From positions 310,001-374,000 of the forward strand of contig CAVROM010000011.1 in NCBI GenBank assembly GCA_963722815.1: a stretch of DNA of 64,000 nucleotides. The letters run 5' to 3'. Made by a program: the position numbers and the translations under genes. Origin of the DNA: DASQFQ01 sp963722815. Its GTDB lineage: Bacteria > Actinomycetota > Thermoleophilia > Solirubrobacterales > Solirubrobacteraceae. The notes beneath the pieces are model-generated. The model ran no database searches. It was not told where the DNA came from and was given only the letters and a program-made list of their open reading frames with translations. Below, one piece after another: positions 18,052 through 26,970 of the stretch. The stretch's first letter is position 1. Each line of letters starts with the position of its first letter.

Positions 18052-19706
18052 TGGTCAGGCTGGACACGAACGCGGTCGACTACGCGATCATCTTCGTCTA
18101 CTTCGTCGTCGTGCTCGGGATCGGGTTCGCGCGCGAAGCGCTACATCAAGACCAGCCTCGACTACTTCCTCGCCGGCCGCTCGCTGCCGGCGTGGATCAC
18201 CGGCCTCGCGTTCGTCTCCGCCAACCTCGGCGCGCTCGAGCTGCTCGGACAGGCGGCGAACGGCGCCCAGTACGGCATCGCCGGCGTGCACTTCTACTGG
18301 ATCGGCGCGATCCCGGCCATGGTCTTCCTGGGGCTCGTGATGATGCCCTTCTACTACGGCTCGAAGGTCCGCAGCGTGCCCGAGTACCTGCTGCGGCGCT
18401 TCGGGAACGGTGCGCACCTGTTCAACGCGATCGCCTTCGCGTTCGCGACCATCCTGATCGCCGGCGTCAACCTCTACGCGCTCGCGCTCGTGCTCCAGCT
18501 GCTGCTCGGCTGGCCGATCCTCCTCGGCATCGTCGTCGCTGCGGGCATCGTGCTCGTCTACATCACGCTCGGTGGCCTGTCGTCGGCGATCTACAACGAG
18601 GTGCTGCAGTTCTTCCTGATCGTCGTCGCCGTCGTGCCGGTCACCTACATCGGCCTGAAATCGCTCGGCGGCTACGACGGGCTGACGGACGCGATCGCCA
18701 AGAGCGACCTCGGCGAGGAGGCGACCCACTCCTGGAAGGGCCTCGGGATCTCGAACACGACGAACCCGATCGGGGCGAACTGGATCGCGATCGTGTTCGG
18801 GCTCGGGTTCGTGCAGTCGTTCGGCTACTGGACGACGAACTTCGCGGAGGTCCAGCGCGCGCTCAGCGCCTCGAACCTGTCGGCCGCGCGGCGGACGCCG
18901 CTGATCGGCGCGTTCCCCAAGCTGCTCGCGCCCGATCATCACGATCATCCCGGGCATGATCGCCGTGGTCGTGATCCACGGCCTCGGCGGCAAGCAGCGA
19001 GTCGCTGCAGTACAACAACGCGATCCCGCTGCTGATGCGCGAGTACTTCCCCAACGGGATGCTCGGGCTGGCGCTCACCGGCCTGCTGGCGGCGTTCATG
19101 GCCGGCGTCGCGGCCAACGTCAGCGCGTTCAACACCGTCGTCACCTACGACCTCGTCGAGCCGTACATCCGCCGCGGCCGCGACGACGCGTACTACCTGC
19201 GCTTCGGCCGGATCGCGACGATCAGCGGCATCGTCATCTCGATCTCGACCGCGCTGATCGCCTCGGGCTACACGAACATCATGAACTACATCCAGGTGCT
19301 GTTCTCGGTGTTCAACGTGCCGCTGTTCGCGACGTTCATCATCGGCATGTACTGGAAGCGCATGACGCCCGCGGCGGGCCTCTGGGGCATGGTCGCCGGC
19401 TCGATCGGCGCGCTCGGCACCTACCTGCTCTACAAGGCCGACGTGCTCGAGCTTCGGCTCGGATCTGGCCGAGGCGTTCTGGGGCGCGATCGTCGCCTTC
19501 GTGCTCGACGCGATCGTGTCACGGTGGGCGTGACCTTCTTGACCAAGCCGCGGCCGGTCGAGGAGCTTCAGGGCCTGGTCTACGGCATGGCCAACGAGGA
19601 CGACACCGGGACCGAAGGCGGACGAACGGCTGGTACCGCTCGCCCGCGCTGCTCGCCGCGCACCGTGCTGGTCCTGACCGTCCTGCTCAGCATCTTCTTC
19701 ATCTGA
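18051..19706 (+). CDS. Sodium:solute symporter (SSS family), multiply frameshifted
   Basis: A normal SSS sugar/solute symporter can be read by following all three frames: MVRLDTNAVDYAIIFVYF, then YIKTSLDYFLAGRSLPAW, GLAFVSANLGALELLG, SFGYWTTNFAEVQRALSA, NNAIPLLMREYFPNG, FMAGVAANVSAFNTVV and a last helix VLVLTVLLSIFFI. The pieces are in order and well conserved, with about 14 membrane helices. Seven +1 breaks (18135, 18934, 18999, 19453, 19614, 19628 and 19660, each approximate) and one -1 break (about 19520) interrupt it. Each insertion can be removed as a G after a C. This is either an intact gene with sequence errors or a fresh pseudogene; the first is favoured. Likely role is Na+-driven uptake of arabinose or an arabinoside. 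Confidence 0.75.
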
Positions 19707-19996
19707 TGGCCGACAACGACGACACCACCACCGACGACCGCGAGATCCGCGCCGCGAACCTGTTCGACATCCGCCGCATCATCGGCGGGCTGTCCTGCTC
19801 TACGGCATCACGCTGACGGTGCTCGGGCTCGGGCGCCTCCGACGAGGACATCGAGCGCGCCGATGGCGTCAACGTCAACCTCCTCGTCGGCATCGTGCTG
19901 CTCGTCATGGCCGTGTGCTTCATCGCTTGGGCGCTGTGGCGGCCGCTCGGCCGCGAGCTCGAGCGCGCCGCCGCCGAGAGCGGCGACGACGACTAG
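19706..19996 (+). CDS. Small two-helix membrane protein (two compensating frame breaks)
   Basis: A 96-residue product starts at the ATG overlapping the symporter stop: MADNDDTTTDDREIRAANLFDIRRIIGGL, then a helix like LLYGITLTVLGLGA, the loop SDEDIERADGVNVN and a second helix LLVGIVLLVMAVCFIAWALW with an acidic tail. A lost base near 19794 and an extra G near 19831-19833 cancel out. Function is not known; coupling to the symporter suggests an accessory subunit, by inference only. The stop at 19994-19996 directly precedes the tandem palindromic element. Confidence 0.6.
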
Positions 19997-20072
19997 CCCC
20001 CCGCTAGGCAGCAAGCTGCCTGGCTGGCGCCTACCCCGCTAGGCAGCAAGCTGCCTGGCTCGGCGCCTAGCG
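19997..20072. repeat. Palindromic element, tandem copies A1 and A2
   Basis: Copy A1 (19997-20033) and copy A2 (20034-20072) follow each other with a 37-bp period. Each has a C-run, GCTAGGC, an inner hairpin AGGCAGC-AA-GCTGCCT, then GGCT(C)GG and GCGCCTA(GC), whose end pairs with GCTAGGC. A1 lacks the final GC and one inner base. The block fills the gap between the convergent small membrane protein and abfA genes; the abfA stop codon lies within A2. Related copies are at 56159-56200 and 57480-57519. Confidence 0.85.
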
Positions 20073-21582
20073 CGCGCCGGTCAGGCGCAGCACGTTCCAG
20101 GAGCGCGGCGGCAGCTCCGCGCGCAGCGTGCCGTCCTCGACGCTCGGCGCCGCTCGCCTGCGAGGGCGCGACGCGGTCCGGCGCCTCCGCGGTGTTGGTG
20201 GCGTCGAGGTCGTCGCCGGCCAGCACGATGTGCTCGGCGACCGAGGCGCCGCCCAGGTCGCGCAGCCTGACCGCGAGCGGGAGCGCGTCGGCGCCGCGGT
20301 TGACGGCGAACAGCGTCAGCGCCCCGCCGCCCTCGTCGAGCACCGCGGTCGCCTCCAGCGCGGACACCGCGCCCTCGCCCTCGACCTCGTAGGTCGGCGC
20401 GTCGGCCTCGATCCGCAGCACCGTCCCGCGCCCGTAGCGCGAGGCGTGCATGAACGGGAAGAAGCTCGTCTGCCGCCACGCCGGGCCGCCGTCGAGCGTA
20501 CGCATCGGCGGGATCACGTTGACGAGCTGCGCCAGGCAGCCGATCTTCACGCGGTCGGCGTGGCGCAGCAGCGTGATCAGCAGGCAGCCGACGACGAGCG
20601 CGTCGGCGAGCGTCTGGTCGTCCTCGGCGAGGTGCGGCGCGCGCTTGAACGGGCCGGTGATGTCGGTGTGGTGCGGGTTGGCCTGCTGGTGCCAGACGTT
20701 CCACTCGTCGACGCTGATCCCGATCTTCTTGCGGCTGCGCTTGCGCCCGGCGACCGCGTCGGCGGTCGCGACGACCGTGTCGATCATGCGGTCGAGGTCG
20801 AGCGAGCAGGCCAGGTACGCGTCGAGGTCCGCGTAGTTGGCGGGGTCGTAGTAGCTGTGCAGCGAGATGTAGTCGGAGACGTCCCACGCGAGGTCGAGGA
20901 CCGTGTCCTCCCACGCGCCGAAGGTCGGCATCCTCGAGTTGGAGCTGCCGACCACGCACAGCTCGATCGACGGGTCGACGAGCCGCATCGCCTTGCCCGC
21001 CTCGGCCGCCAGCCGGCCGTACTCGACCGCGGTCTTCTGCCCGACCTGCCACGGGCCGTCCATCTCGTTGCCCAGGCACCAGAGCTTGATGCCGTAGGGG
21101 TCGGCGTGGCCGTTCTCGACGCGCCAGTCGGCGTAGCGGCTGCCCGCGGGCGCGTTGCAGTACTCGACCAGGTTGCGCGCGGCGTCGACGCCGCGGGTGC
21201 CGAGGTTGACCGCGAAGTTCGGCTGCGCGCCGGCCTTGCGCGCCCACGCCATGAACTCGTCGGTGCCGACCTCGTTGGGCTCGAACGAGCGCCAGGCGAG
21301 GTCGAGCCGCGTCGGCCGCTGCTCGCGCGGGCCGACGCCGTCCTCCCAGTCATAGGCGGAGACGAAGTTGCCGCCCGGGTAGCGGACGACCGTGACGCCG
21401 AGCTCGCGCGTCAGCTCCAGCACGTCGCCGCGGAAGCCGTCCTCGTCCGCGGTCGGGTGGTCCGGCTCGTAGATCCCGCCGTAGACCGCGCGGCCCATGT
21501 GCTCGACGAACGAGCCGAACAACCGCTCGTCCACCCCGGCGACCGCGAACGCCGGATCGATGGAAAACCTGGCCTCCCCCAC
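20067..21582 (-). CDS. abfA: Alpha-L-arabinofuranosidase, GH51 (frameshifted near 3' end)
   Basis: About 505 residues when corrected. The GH51 TIM barrel shows GNFVSAYDWEDGVGP, the acid/base Glu173 in WCLGNEMDGPW and the nucleophile Glu293 in SVDEWNVWH, followed by a beta-sandwich. No signal peptide is seen, so it should act in the cytoplasm on imported arabino-oligosaccharides, releasing L-arabinose. GTG start at 21582. A one-base insertion at about 20145 derails the frame; without it the protein ends EDGTLRAELPPRSWNVLRL plus four residues, the usual GH51 ending, and stops at TAG 20067-20069. With it, the frame would run on through the palindromic element. It is divergent from the sugar importer. 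Confidence 0.92.
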
Positions 21583-21600
21583 CGCGGCAACGTAGCATTT

Positions 21601-21614
21601 TGGGAACGTTCACA
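21601..21614. promoter_or_regulatory. LacI-type operator between abfA and the sugar importer
   Basis: TGGGAACGTTCACA is a near-perfect dyad around AACGTT, a common LacI-family operator core. It lies 19 bases from the abfA GTG and 20 bases before the ATG of the binding-protein gene, where it can control both directions. The palindrome before araB (14734-14748) has the same overall design. Confidence 0.6.
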
Positions 21615-21633
21615 TCCGGGTAGGTCGTCGTGC

Positions 21634-22951
21634 ATGGAGGAGGAGCGCAGGGGTAAGCGCGGCCTGACGCGGCGCCAAATCCTGATTGGCGGTGGGGTGC
21701 TGGGAGCGGCCGCGCTCGGCATCGCGAGCACGGGCTCGCCGTTCTCCGGCGGGCAAGCAGACCGTGTCGTTCTGGCACCTGTTCGGCGGCGGCGACGGCG
21801 AGCGCCTGACGGGGATCCTGGCGGACATCGATTCCGAGCACGCGGACAGCGACGTGCGCGAGCTGATCCTGCCGTGGGGCAACCCCTACTACACGAAGCT
21901 CGCGCTGGCCGCGGTCGGCGGGTCGCCCCCGGACGTCGCCGTCGTCCATGCGACGCGGCTGCCCTCGTTCGCACCCGCCGGCCTGCTCGAGGAGCTCACG
22001 CCCGAGATGCTCGCGCGCCACGGCCTCAAGGCCGAAGACTTCCTCGAGGAGCCGTGGAAGAGCGGTCAGTCGGGCGGCAAGCAGTACGCCATCCCGCTCG
22101 ACACCCACCCGTTCGTCCTCTACTACAACACCGAGCTCTGCGAGAAGGCGGGGCTGCTCGAGGGCGGCAAGCTGCCCGCGCTCGACGGCGCCGACGGGCT
22201 GCTCGACGCCTGCCAGGAGATCAAGAAGGCGACCGGCAAGACCGGGCTCGTGTACGAGACGCGCGGCGTCACGCCGTGGCGAATCTTCCTGACCCTCTAC
22301 AACCAGCTCGGCGGCCCGAAGATCCTGGATGACGGCGGCACTCGGATCACCATGGACGACGCCACCGCGATCAAGGCGCTCCAGTGGATGGCGGAGCCGC
22401 ACAAGCGCGGCGTCTCCGCGCCCGACGTCGACTACCAGGGCTCGGTCGCGTTCTTCGGCAACGGGACCGCGGCCTTCTCGCTCAACGGCGAGTGGGAGGT
22501 CACGACCTACCAGGCCCAGAAGATGAAGTTCGGCATGCGGACGGTGCCGACGATCTTCGACAAGCCGGCCAACCAGGCCGACGCGCACACATTCGTGATC
22601 CCGCGCAACTCCCACCGCTCGCCGGAGCGCCTTGAGGCGTCGCTCGCGTTCATCTCGCGCCTCGTCCGCAAGGGCCTGGACTGGGCAAAGGGCGGCCACG
22701 TCCCGGCCTATCGCAAGGTGTACGAGAGCGAGGAGTACCGCAAGCTGTCGCCCCAGAGCGACTACGCGGAGGCGGCCGAGCGCGTCGTCTTCGATCCGCT
22801 CGCCTGGTACAGCGGGAGCGGGTCGAACCTCGAGACGAACGCCGGCTCGGCGTTCAAGCCGGTGATCGTCGGCGCCCAGAAGCCGGAACAGGGCCTGGCC
22901 ACGTTCCGCGACTACCTGGAGCGCGTGAGCAAGAAGGCGCCGCCCGTATGA
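21634..22951 (+). CDS. Sugar ABC transporter substrate-binding protein, Tat-exported (frameshifted)
   Basis: About 438 residues. The N terminus carries a twin-arginine signal (GLTRRQILIGGGVLGAAALG) without a lipobox Cys. The mature part is a family 1 extracellular solute-binding protein: TVSFWHLFGGGDGERLTGIL, PPDVAVVHATRLPSFA, NTELCEKAGLLEGGKLP, FFGNGTAAFSLNGEWEVT. One extra base at 21751-21753 shifts the frame right after the signal peptide; removing a G gives FSGGKQTVSFWHLF. ATG 21634 is chosen, preceded by AT-rich sequence and the LacI-type dyad. The stop overlaps the first permease ATG. Ligand is probably an arabinose-containing oligosaccharide, from context. Confidence 0.88.
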
Positions 22952-23901
22952 CCTCGGCGACGGAGACACTCACACGGCCCCGGCCACGGGAGCGGACGGC
23001 GCGGCGCAAGTCGCGCGACCCGCGGTCGAGCCGGATCGCGCTGGTGTTCACCGGCCCGTTCTTCGTCGTCTTCATCCTGTTCCTGTTCTGGCCGGTGCTG
23101 TCGGCGCTGCGCACGTCGCTGTTCGACGAGTCGCTGGTCGGCGGGTCCGCCTGGACAGGGCTGAACAACTACACCGAGCTGCTGCACGACCCCGACTTCT
23201 GGGCGGCGATGTGGCACACGGCGTTCTTCACGCTGCTCAGCGTGCCGCCGCTTGTCGCGCTGCCGCTCGTCTTGGCGCTGCTGGTCACGCGCGTGAACCG
23301 GCTGCAGTGGCTGTTCCGGCTCGCCTTCTTCGCCCCGTTCGTGCTGCCGGTGTCCGTCGTCGTGCTCGTGTGGAACTGGCTGTACCAGCCGGGCTTCGGC
23401 CTCATCAACTCCTATCTGACGAGCCTCGGCTTCGCGGAGGTCAACTGGCTCGGCCAGCCGGGCGTGGCGATGGTCTCGGCGGTCATCGTGACGCTCTGGT
23501 GGACGTTCGGGTTCAACTTCGTCCTCTACCTCGCGGGCCTGCAGGAGATCCCGCGCGAGCTCTACGAGGCGGCCGCCACCGACGGTGCGACGCCGGGCCA
23601 GCAGCTCCGTCGCATCACGCTGCCGCTGCTCTCCTCGACGGTCGTGCTCGTGACCGTCCTGCAGGTGATCGCCTCGCTGAAGATCTTCGACCAGGTCTAC
23701 CTGCTGCAGCTCGGCGGGCCAGGTCCGGAGAACTCGACGCGGCCGGCCATCCAGTACATCTACGAGGCGGGCTTCACGCAGTACCGGATCGGCTACGCGA
23801 GCGCGATGTCGTTCGTCTTCTTCCTCGCGGTCATCGCCGTGACGTTGATCTGCATGCGGCTCATCCGCCGCGCCGGGACAAAGACGGTGGTCACGGAATG
23901 A
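22948..23901 (+). CDS. Sugar ABC transporter permease (MalF-like)
   Basis: 317 residues, six predicted membrane helices after a basic cytoplasmic N terminus. The EAA loop that docks the ATPase is LYEAAATDGATPGQQLRRITLPLL. It overlaps the binding-protein stop and the next permease start by 4 bases each. No ATP-binding subunit lies nearby, so a shared MsmK/UgpC-type ATPase elsewhere is expected; that is common knowledge for this transporter family. Confidence 0.93.
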   Translation: MTSATETLTRPRPRERTARRKSRDPRSSRIALVFTGPFFVVFILFLFWPVLSALRTSLFDESLVGGSAWTGLNNYTELLHDPDFWAAMWHTAFFTLLSVPPLVALPLVLALLVTRVNRLQWLFRLAFFAPFVLPVSVVVLVWNWLYQPGFGLINSYLTSLGFAEVNWLGQPGVAMVSAVIVTLWWTFGFNFVLYLAGLQEIPRELYEAAATDGATPGQQLRRITLPLLSSTVVLVTVLQVIASLKIFDQVYLLQLGGPGPENSTRPAIQYIYEAGFTQYRIGYASAMSFVFFLAVIAVTLICMRLIRRAGTKTVVTE

Positions 23902-24770
23902 GCACGATCATCGGCAGCGAGGCACCCGGCGGGCTCGTCGAGGGTCCGGGCCGCGGCGGCTGGGCGCGCCCGGTCATCTACGCCGTGCTCGTCACGCTCG
24001 CCCTGATCTGGATCGTCCCGATCCTCTGGGCAATCGCGACCTCGCTCAAGCCCGACGCCGAGACCACGGTCGCGCCGGTCAAGTGGTTCGGCTCCAAGGT
24101 GACGCTCGAGGCCTACCGCGCCGCGCTGGATCAGGGCAACATCCTCAAGTGGTACTTCAACAGCCTGATCACCACGACGGTGATCACGGCCGGCACGATC
24201 CTGACCACGAGCATGGCGGCGTTCGCGTTCTCGCGCATGCGCTTCCGCGGGCGTGACGCGCTGATGTGGATGGTGCTCGCCGGTCTGATCGTCCCGTTCC
24301 AGGCGCTGATCGTCCCGCTGTTCGCGGAGATGGACGCCTTCGGGCTCGCCGACACCTACTGGGGCATCATCCTGCCGCAGCTCGCCGCGCCGATCGCCGT
24401 CCTCGTCTTCAAGCGCGGGTTCGACGCGCTGCCGCGCGAGCTCGAGGAGAGCGCGCTCGTGGACGGCGCGTCGATGTGGCACATCTACTGGCACATCTGG
24501 ATGCCGCTGTCGCGGGCCACGATCGCGGCGGTCGGCATCTTCACGTTCGTCCACGCGTGGAACAACTTCCTGTGGCCGTTCGTGGTCACGAGCGCGGGCT
24601 CGCTGTTCACGATACCCGTCGGGCTGGCCACCGTGCAGACCTCGTACGGCGCGCTCTACGCGCAGCAGATGGCGATCGCCATCCTCGGCGCGCTGCCGCT
24701 GCTGCTCGCCTTCGTGATGTTCCAGCGCCAGATCGTCCAGGGCATCGCCAACACCGGCCTCAAGGGCTAG
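23898..24770 (+). CDS. Sugar ABC transporter permease (MalG-like)
   Basis: 290 residues with six predicted helices, an EAA loop ELEESALVDGASMWHIYWHIWMPL and the characteristic C terminus IVQGIANTGLKG. It is the partner of the preceding permease (ATG overlapping its stop). Its TAG stop shares the CTAG tetranucleotide (24767-24770) with the stop of the convergent cupin gene. Confidence 0.93.
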   Translation: MSTIIGSEAPGGLVEGPGRGGWARPVIYAVLVTLALIWIVPILWAIATSLKPDAETTVAPVKWFGSKVTLEAYRAALDQGNILKWYFNSLITTTVITAGTILTTSMAAFAFSRMRFRGRDALMWMVLAGLIVPFQALIVPLFAEMDAFGLADTYWGIILPQLAAPIAVLVFKRGFDALPRELEESALVDGASMWHIYWHIWMPLSRATIAAVGIFTFVHAWNNFLWPFVVTSAGSLFTIPVGLATVQTSYGALYAQQMAIAILGALPLLLAFVMFQRQIVQGIANTGLKG

Positions 24771-25378
24771 CGCAGCGACTCCAGGTCCGGGTCCTTCGCG
24801 GCCTGCTCGCGCACTTCGTCGCCGCCGAGCTCGATCGCGCGGCCGAGCAGGAGGCGCGCTTCCTGCTCGTCGCCGTAGAGCGCGTGCCAGCAGGCGAGGT
24901 CGTAGTTCGCCCACTTGCTGTCCTGGTCGCTGGCGAGCCCTTCCTCGTAGAGCTCGCGGGCGCGCTGCGGGTCGTCCTCGCGGATGGTGGTCGCGCGCAT
25001 GCGCGACTCCCAGCCGGAGACCTGGAACGCGCGGTCGCGCCAGCCGCCGAACGACAGCACCGTGGTGCCGGGCTCGTCGGCCGTGGCGTGGCGCTGCGTG
25101 GTCGGGTCGGGCAGGAAGACGTAGGTGCCGGCCGGCGCGTGGACGGTCTCGCCGTCGAGCGTGAACGTGGCGGCGCCGCGGGCGACGAAGTACAGCTCCT
25201 CGTGGCCGGTGCCCTCCTCGGTGTGCGGCTCGACGACGTCGTCGCCGGCGTTCTCCGCCACGTAGGCGTTGGTGCCGAACGCGCCGATCCCGAGCTCGTA
25301 GCGGACCGGCAGCCAGCGCAGCGTGCCCGGGCCGGGGAGCGGCTCGACGTCCTCGAGGCGGGTGACCTTCCAGCTCAT
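24767..25378 (-). CDS. Cupin protein with helical TPR-like tail
   Basis: 203 residues. The N-terminal 120 residues form a cupin: VVEPHTEEGTGHEELYFVARGAATFTLDG (in part), with His and Glu ligands, and AGTYVFLPDPTTQRHATADEPG. The C-terminal 75 residues (DDPQRARELYEEGLASDQDSKWANYDLACWHALYGDEQEARLLLGRAIEL in part) look like two TPR helix pairs. Function is unknown. It is the last gene of a three-gene minus-strand unit with a degenerate SDR and a PlsC-like acyltransferase, with 4-base overlaps throughout. Confidence 0.75.
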   Translation of the reverse strand: MSWKVTRLEDVEPLPGPGTLRWLPVRYELGIGAFGTNAYVAENAGDDVVEPHTEEGTGHEELYFVARGAATFTLDGETVHAPAGTYVFLPDPTTQRHATADEPGTTVLSFGGWRDRAFQVSGWESRMRATTIREDDPQRARELYEEGLASDQDSKWANYDLACWHALYGDEQEARLLLGRAIELGGDEVREQAAKDPDLESLR

Positions 25379-25902
25379 GCCTCGCCCAGCCGGAACGCGC
25401 AGCCGGAGTAGTAGTCGCCCGCGGGCGAGGCGAGGAAGCCCGCGAGCTCGGCGACCTCCTCCGGCTCGGTGGCCTCGCCGGGCAGGATCGCGACCGGGCG
25501 GATCCCGTGGCGCGCCCACTCGATCGAGAGCGTGCGCGCGAGGTTCTCGAGCCCGGCGCGCGCGGCCTCGGCGCCGGCGTCGCCGGGCGCCGGGGCGAGC
25601 AACAGCAGGAGACCGGGGCGCTGGGCGGCGATCCACGCGCCGGCGGCGGGGCGCAGCGCGAGCCACGCGCCGTCGAGCACGTCGCGCGGGCCGGCGAGCG
25701 ACGCGCCGTCCCACACGACCACGTCGGCGTCGCGCGGCGCGACCTCGTCGCCCGTGGGATCGACGACCACGCGGTCGACGCCGGCGCGGAGCTCCGCGGC
25801 GCGCGCGATCACTGCCTCGCCGAAGCGGCTGGGCGGTTCGGCGGCGGCGAGCAGCAGCGCGACAGCGTCGAGCAGCGCGGGCCGGAGGACGGTGGCGCTC
25901 AC
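25375..25902 (-). CDS. SDR-like protein lacking catalytic residues
   Basis: 175 residues from a GTG overlapping the upstream stop. The second half keeps SDR order (ARAGLENLARTLSIEWARHGIRPVAILPG, then EEVAELAGFLASPAGDYYSGCAFRLG), but the N-terminal GxxxGxG cofactor loop is absent and the YxxxK pair is not found; the aligned region is PGDAGAEAARAGLEN. This looks like a non-catalytic SDR-fold protein, perhaps a partner of the neighbouring acyltransferase or cupin. No frame break is apparent. Role unknown. Confidence 0.65.
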   Translation of the reverse strand: MSATVLRPALLDAVALLLAAAEPPSRFGEAVIARAAELRAGVDRVVVDPTGDEVAPRDADVVVWDGASLAGPRDVLDGAWLALRPAAGAWIAAQRPGLLLLLAPAPGDAGAEAARAGLENLARTLSIEWARHGIRPVAILPGEATEPEEVAELAGFLASPAGDYYSGCAFRLGEA

Positions 25903-26678
25903 GCGGTGGCGCGGGCGCGGCGGGCCGCTCGGCGCGCCTCGCGCAGCCGGCGCGCGACGCCCTTGCGGCCGTGCGCGTCGAGCCCCGCGTAGAGCCCGCG
26001 GATCTGGGCGAAGATCTCGTTCGCGACCTGCTGCTGCTGGTCCTTGGTCGGATCCGAGATCGCTTCCCAGCGCATCGGCTCGCCGTACTGGACGGTGACC
26101 TTGGGGAACTGCAGGCGCTTCCAGTTGCGGACCTTGGAGGAGCCGTGGATCGCGGCCGGGACGATCGTCGCGCCGGACTCCAGCGCCAGCCGGCCGATGC
26201 CGCGCTTCGGCTCCTCGGACAGCTTGCCGGTGCGCGAGCGGCCGCCCTCGCAGTACATGACGATCAGGCCGCCGCGCTTGAGGATGCTGTTGGCGGTGAC
26301 GAACGCCTCGTCGTCGCGGTAGCCGCGCCGCACGGGGAAGACGCCGCCGTGCGTGTAGATGAACTGCATCGGCCGGGCGAACAGCTGCGACTTGGCCATG
26401 AAGCGGACGCGCCGCCGGATGAACGCCCCGACGAAGAAGTGGTCCATGAACGAGAAGTGGTTCGGGGCGATGATGACCGGGCCGGTCGGCACGTTCTCGG
26501 CCGCGATCCCGCGCGCGCGGAAGAACGTCCAGGCGTACAGCGACGTGATGATGCGGACCACCTCGTAGACCCAGTCGGGCTCGCGTGTACGCGACCGCTC
26601 GTGGAAGCGGTCGAAGTACTCCTTGGGGCGCGGGTCCTTGTAGACCTGCTCCTTCATGCTGGCGAGCTCTTCTGGCAT
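25899..26678 (-). CDS. 1-acyl-sn-glycerol-3-phosphate acyltransferase family protein (PlsC-like)
   Basis: 259 residues. The acyltransferase motif I is NHFSFMD (His and Asp four residues apart), motif II/III are GGVFPVRRG and YCEGGRSRTGKL, and VPAAIHGSSKV follows. A hydrophobic segment near residue 40 (YEVVRIITSLYAWTFFRARG) should anchor it to the inner membrane face. Expected reaction is acyl transfer to lysophosphatidic acid or a related acceptor. ATG 26678 is chosen because GGGAGAG precedes it; an open frame extends further upstream but lacks a ribosome site and conserved sequence. It heads the operon. Confidence 0.88.
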   Translation of the reverse strand: MPEELASMKEQVYKDPRPKEYFDRFHERSRTREPDWVYEVVRIITSLYAWTFFRARGIAAENVPTGPVIIAPNHFSFMDHFFVGAFIRRRVRFMAKSQLFARPMQFIYTHGGVFPVRRGYRDDEAFVTANSILKRGGLIVMYCEGGRSRTGKLSEEPKRGIGRLALESGATIVPAAIHGSSKVRNWKRLQFPKVTVQYGEPMRWEAISDPTKDQQQQVANEIFAQIRGLYAGLDAHGRKGVARRLREARRAARRARATA

Positions 26679-26732
26679 CTCTCCCCTCTCGGGCGGAGAG
26701 GGTACCCGGTCTGTATCACCGAAAAGCCCGCC

Positions 26733-26766
26733 TCGTGCGCCGGGGCTGTCCCTCCCCGGCGCACGA
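26733..26766. terminator. 13-bp perfect inverted repeat in the divergent gap 26679-26970
   Basis: TCGTGCGCCGGGG (26733-26745) and CCCCGGCGCACGA (26754-26766) are exact reverse complements around an eight-base loop. It lies in the leader between the divergent acyltransferase and BCCP-like genes, where a terminator is not needed, so attenuation or protein binding are alternatives. Confidence 0.5.
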
Positions 26767-26863
26767 TACGGCAGGACACCCACCGACCTGGCTCTTGAGG
26801 AGGAGGACCTTCGAGCATCGGCGGGGTGAAATGAATGGTGCCCGGGGCGGGGTCGTCCCTCCA

Positions 26864-26914
26864 TCGACCGGCGGGCGGAAGATCGCCTCTCGCGGTTCGA
26901 CCGGCGGGCGGGAA
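26864..26914. promoter_or_regulatory. Direct repeats TCGACCGGCGGGCGG, 33 bp apart, before the BCCP-like gene
   Basis: TCGACCGGCGGGCGG occurs at 26864-26878 and again from 26897, followed by GAA or GGAA. The 33-bp period is about three helical turns, which suits two proteins bound on one face of the DNA. A TATCCT sequence near 26935 could be a -10 element. The rest of 26679-26970 shows no gene I can support. Confidence 0.35.
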
Positions 26915-26970
26915 CGTGCGAGTCGTCGCAAAGCTATCCTCGCGCCCGGACCCGAAACGAGGAGTCGGCT

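Noticed and set aside
18956..19816. 286-codon plus-strand frame as a separate gene
   Set aside because: Only its ends match real proteins (a symporter segment and the start of the small membrane protein); the middle is an out-of-frame read caused by the indels.
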